From positions 1 through 64,000 of the forward strand of contig CBDUBA010000012.1 of the NCBI GenBank assembly GCA_965365275.1: a stretch of 64,000 bases of DNA. Reading direction: 5' to 3'. The notes under the pieces are model-generated. The model had not been told where the DNA came from and did no database searches. It worked only from the letters and a program-made list of their open reading frames with translations. The stretch is from JAGTVG01 sp965365275. Lineage in GTDB: Bacteria > Bacteroidota > Bacteroidia > Cytophagales > Cyclobacteriaceae. Position numbers and translations under genes: made by a program. Position 1 is the stretch's first letter. Each line of letters starts with the position of its first letter. This document shows, piece after piece, positions 62,588 through 64,000 of this stretch.

Positions 62588-64000
62588 CTAATCATAAAAC
62601 ATCCAGCTCAGACCAAGATCGAGACCCTTCGGTTGACCAGGATAATAAGGAGTTGCAAAATATCCCCGTCCCGCTTTTTGATTTATATAGGCATATTTGA
62701 GAAATAAGCGAACAGTTTTAATCTTAATATTTACGAATACATTAGCCAAAATATAACTGGGTAATTCAAAATCATTCTGCAGATAAAATTGCTGAGTAAC
62801 GGGATCATATCCATCAGCAAAATAATTGCTTTGATAATGTCCGTTTACACCAATAGACATCAGTAATTTCTCTTTGAACATGAATCTTGAATAGTAAATG
62901 CTTGAATTAGCAAAAACTGGTGGGATCCTGAAAACATCCCTCGCCTCTTCATCACCTGTTTTGAAGGTGTAAATAAACTGGTTGTCCCAATGCAGGTATT
63001 TACCGAACTGAAAATTGAGATCAATCCCCGGAGAATAAAGCTGTGCAAATCCGGAAGCTTGTTTGGGCATTTTATCGATATCGAAGTAAATATAATTCTT
63101 GATCATTGAAAGATTGATAAATGGCCTGATCGATATCTTCTTCAATTTGATCTTAAATAAGGCCTTAATATTATCTGATTGAACTGATCCAAAATCATTG
63201 TACCATTCATAATGATTACTGAAATATCTTTCATGTATAAAACCGGGATCATACATCATCCGCTGATACGACAATTCCCAGAATCGATTTTCGTAAACAC
63301 CCCTTATCTTATGATTCCCATTATTCAACAGGAGTTCCCCTTCTACCATGAGATAATAGGAACTGTCATTGTCGTATCGTAAACTTCCTCCCACATAGCC
63401 TTCAGTTCTGTTTTCCACATCAGTAAGGTAGTTTTGAAAGAATTTGACCTGACGATATCGATAGTATGCATTATAAAATGCCTTTTTCCAATCTCCCTTC
63501 ACCCCTGCCTCATTCGTTATATCATTTATCTTATTTTTATTCCAGGTTTCCGTAGTATTAAACAATATACGGTCATAAAATTCCTGATTGGTAGAGACAC
63601 GTGGATCTGAAAAATAATTTGTGATCAATGAAGAATAAAATTCATTGTATATGGCAAAAGCAGGATTTAACTGGTATTGCTGGTATAAATAGTACTTAAC
63701 ATTCAACTCGGAACTGCCTACCTCCTCCAGGTTAACCTCAGCGTTTTCGTTGAAGAAATCATTATTATTCTGAAATCCAGTTGTGTCAACGCCCCCGCTC
63801 TCATTAACCTTATGATTCATTCTGGTATATGCGCCTAGTGCAAAATAATTACTGTCTGGCGTCCAATAATACATGTAAAAGTTATAAGATAAACCCCTCA
63901 CAGCATTATCACCTCTTCCGGTGCTACTGATCTGTTTATCCATCGTATACCATAAAAGGTTGAAACCAAAATTCCAGTTGGGTTTAATATTCTGACTGAA
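62588..64000 (-). CDS. Porin_10-like outer-membrane protein, C-terminal part (runs off right edge)
   Basis: The minus-strand frame is open from the TAG at 62588 to the window edge at 64000, 470 codons. The first visible residues read FSQNIKPNWNFGFN, and a Met at 63943 is internal. The chain is all amphipathic beta strands with Tyr/Phe/Trp girdles and short turns, ending ATPYYPGQPKGLDLGLSWMFYD, the closing pattern of the Bacteroidota putative porin family (Porin_10). The N-terminal part lies beyond the edge. Likely a diffusion channel in the outer membrane; substrate unknown. Confidence 0.78.
   Translation of the reverse strand, partial: FSQNIKPNWNFGFNLLWYTMDKQISSTGRGDNAVRGLSYNFYMYYWTPDSNYFALGAYTRMNHKVNESGGVDTTGFQNNNDFFNENAEVNLEEVGSSELNVKYYLYQQYQLNPAFAIYNEFYSSLITNYFSDPRVSTNQEFYDRILFNTTETWNKNKINDITNEAGVKGDWKKAFYNAYYRYRQVKFFQNYLTDVENRTEGYVGGSLRYDNDSSYYLMVEGELLLNNGNHKIRGVYENRFWELSYQRMMYDPGFIHERYFSNHYEWYNDFGSVQSDNIKALFKIKLKKISIRPFINLSMIKNYIYFDIDKMPKQASGFAQLYSPGIDLNFQFGKYLHWDNQFIYTFKTGDEEARDVFRIPPVFANSSIYYSRFMFKEKLLMSIGVNGHYQSNYFADGYDPVTQQFYLQNDFELPSYILANVFVNIKIKTVRLFLKYAYINQKAGRGYFATPYYPGQPKGLDLGLSWMFYD

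Noticed and set aside
1..64000. CRISPR array, prophage, insertion sequence or integrative element
   Set aside because: No direct-repeat arrays, transposase, integrase or phage structural genes were seen, and gene spacing is typical of a chromosome.

Overview
The window is a chromosomal stretch of a Bacteroidota genome, most likely an aerobic (perhaps marine) member of Cytophagales. The phylum call rests on a T9SS C-terminal sorting domain on a subtilase, a carboxypeptidase-regulatory-type TonB-dependent receptor, a Porin_10-like outer-membrane protein, many lipoproteins, A-rich translation starts without Shine-Dalgarno sequences, and -7 boxes of the TAnnTTTG type. The order-level call is inference. 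The sequence is AT-rich, with about 53 protein genes. I found no rRNA, tRNA, CRISPR array, insertion sequence or prophage.

Layout. 1-470: 5' part of a lipoprotein sulfatase. 0.6-3.2 kb: DNA polymerase IV, a tiny hydrophobic protein and a secreted two-repeat protein. 3.4-5.7 kb: large FtsX/MacB-type permease. 6.1-16.2 kb: carbohydrate-flavoured accessory region with two Tat-exported Gfo/Idh/MocA oxidoreductases, an exported sugar isomerase/epimerase-like TIM barrel, a GHL10-type glycosidase-like lipoprotein, two beta-propeller lipoproteins, an SDR, a DsrE protein and a divergent Nudix-like regulator with degenerate catalytic motif. 16.3-19 kb: AI-2E-family permease and cardiolipin synthase. 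19.3-24.8 kb: TPR protein, gyrA, an outer-membrane barrel with a basic tail and an unknown protein. 25-29.4 kb: ABC export operon (ATPase, two tandem permeases, adaptor).

30.1-39.2 kb is a tightly packed minus-strand run: etfB-etfA-bifunctional nuclease-nupC-lipoprotein-T9SS subtilase-rpe-TonB receptor, with junctions from a 14-base overlap to 25 bases. 39.7-49.1 kb is an informational block on the minus strand: parE-parC-TPR lipoprotein-thrS-infC-rpmI-rplT, closed by a strong terminator. 49.3-64 kb holds ROK kinase, class II fructose-bisphosphate aldolase, an MFS sugar-type transporter, an M28 peptidase, a FISUMP/Fn3 lipoprotein, mtaB, a MacB-type permease, an exported amidotransferase-like protein of unknown role, trmJ and a porin running off the right edge.

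The best candidate for an under-described system is the unit at 12.8-16.2 kb. Two exported enzymes, an oxidoreductase and a sugar-isomerase-fold enzyme, diverge from a Nudix-type regulator whose start region carries a perfect 6-5-6 palindrome. This fits periplasmic oxidation and cleavage of a glycoside or sugar acid. Other points worth a look are a possible AUU start for infC, a structured rpmI-rplT spacer, a near-leaderless mtaB promoter, and the exported family often labelled asparagine synthetase B that lacks any such domain.
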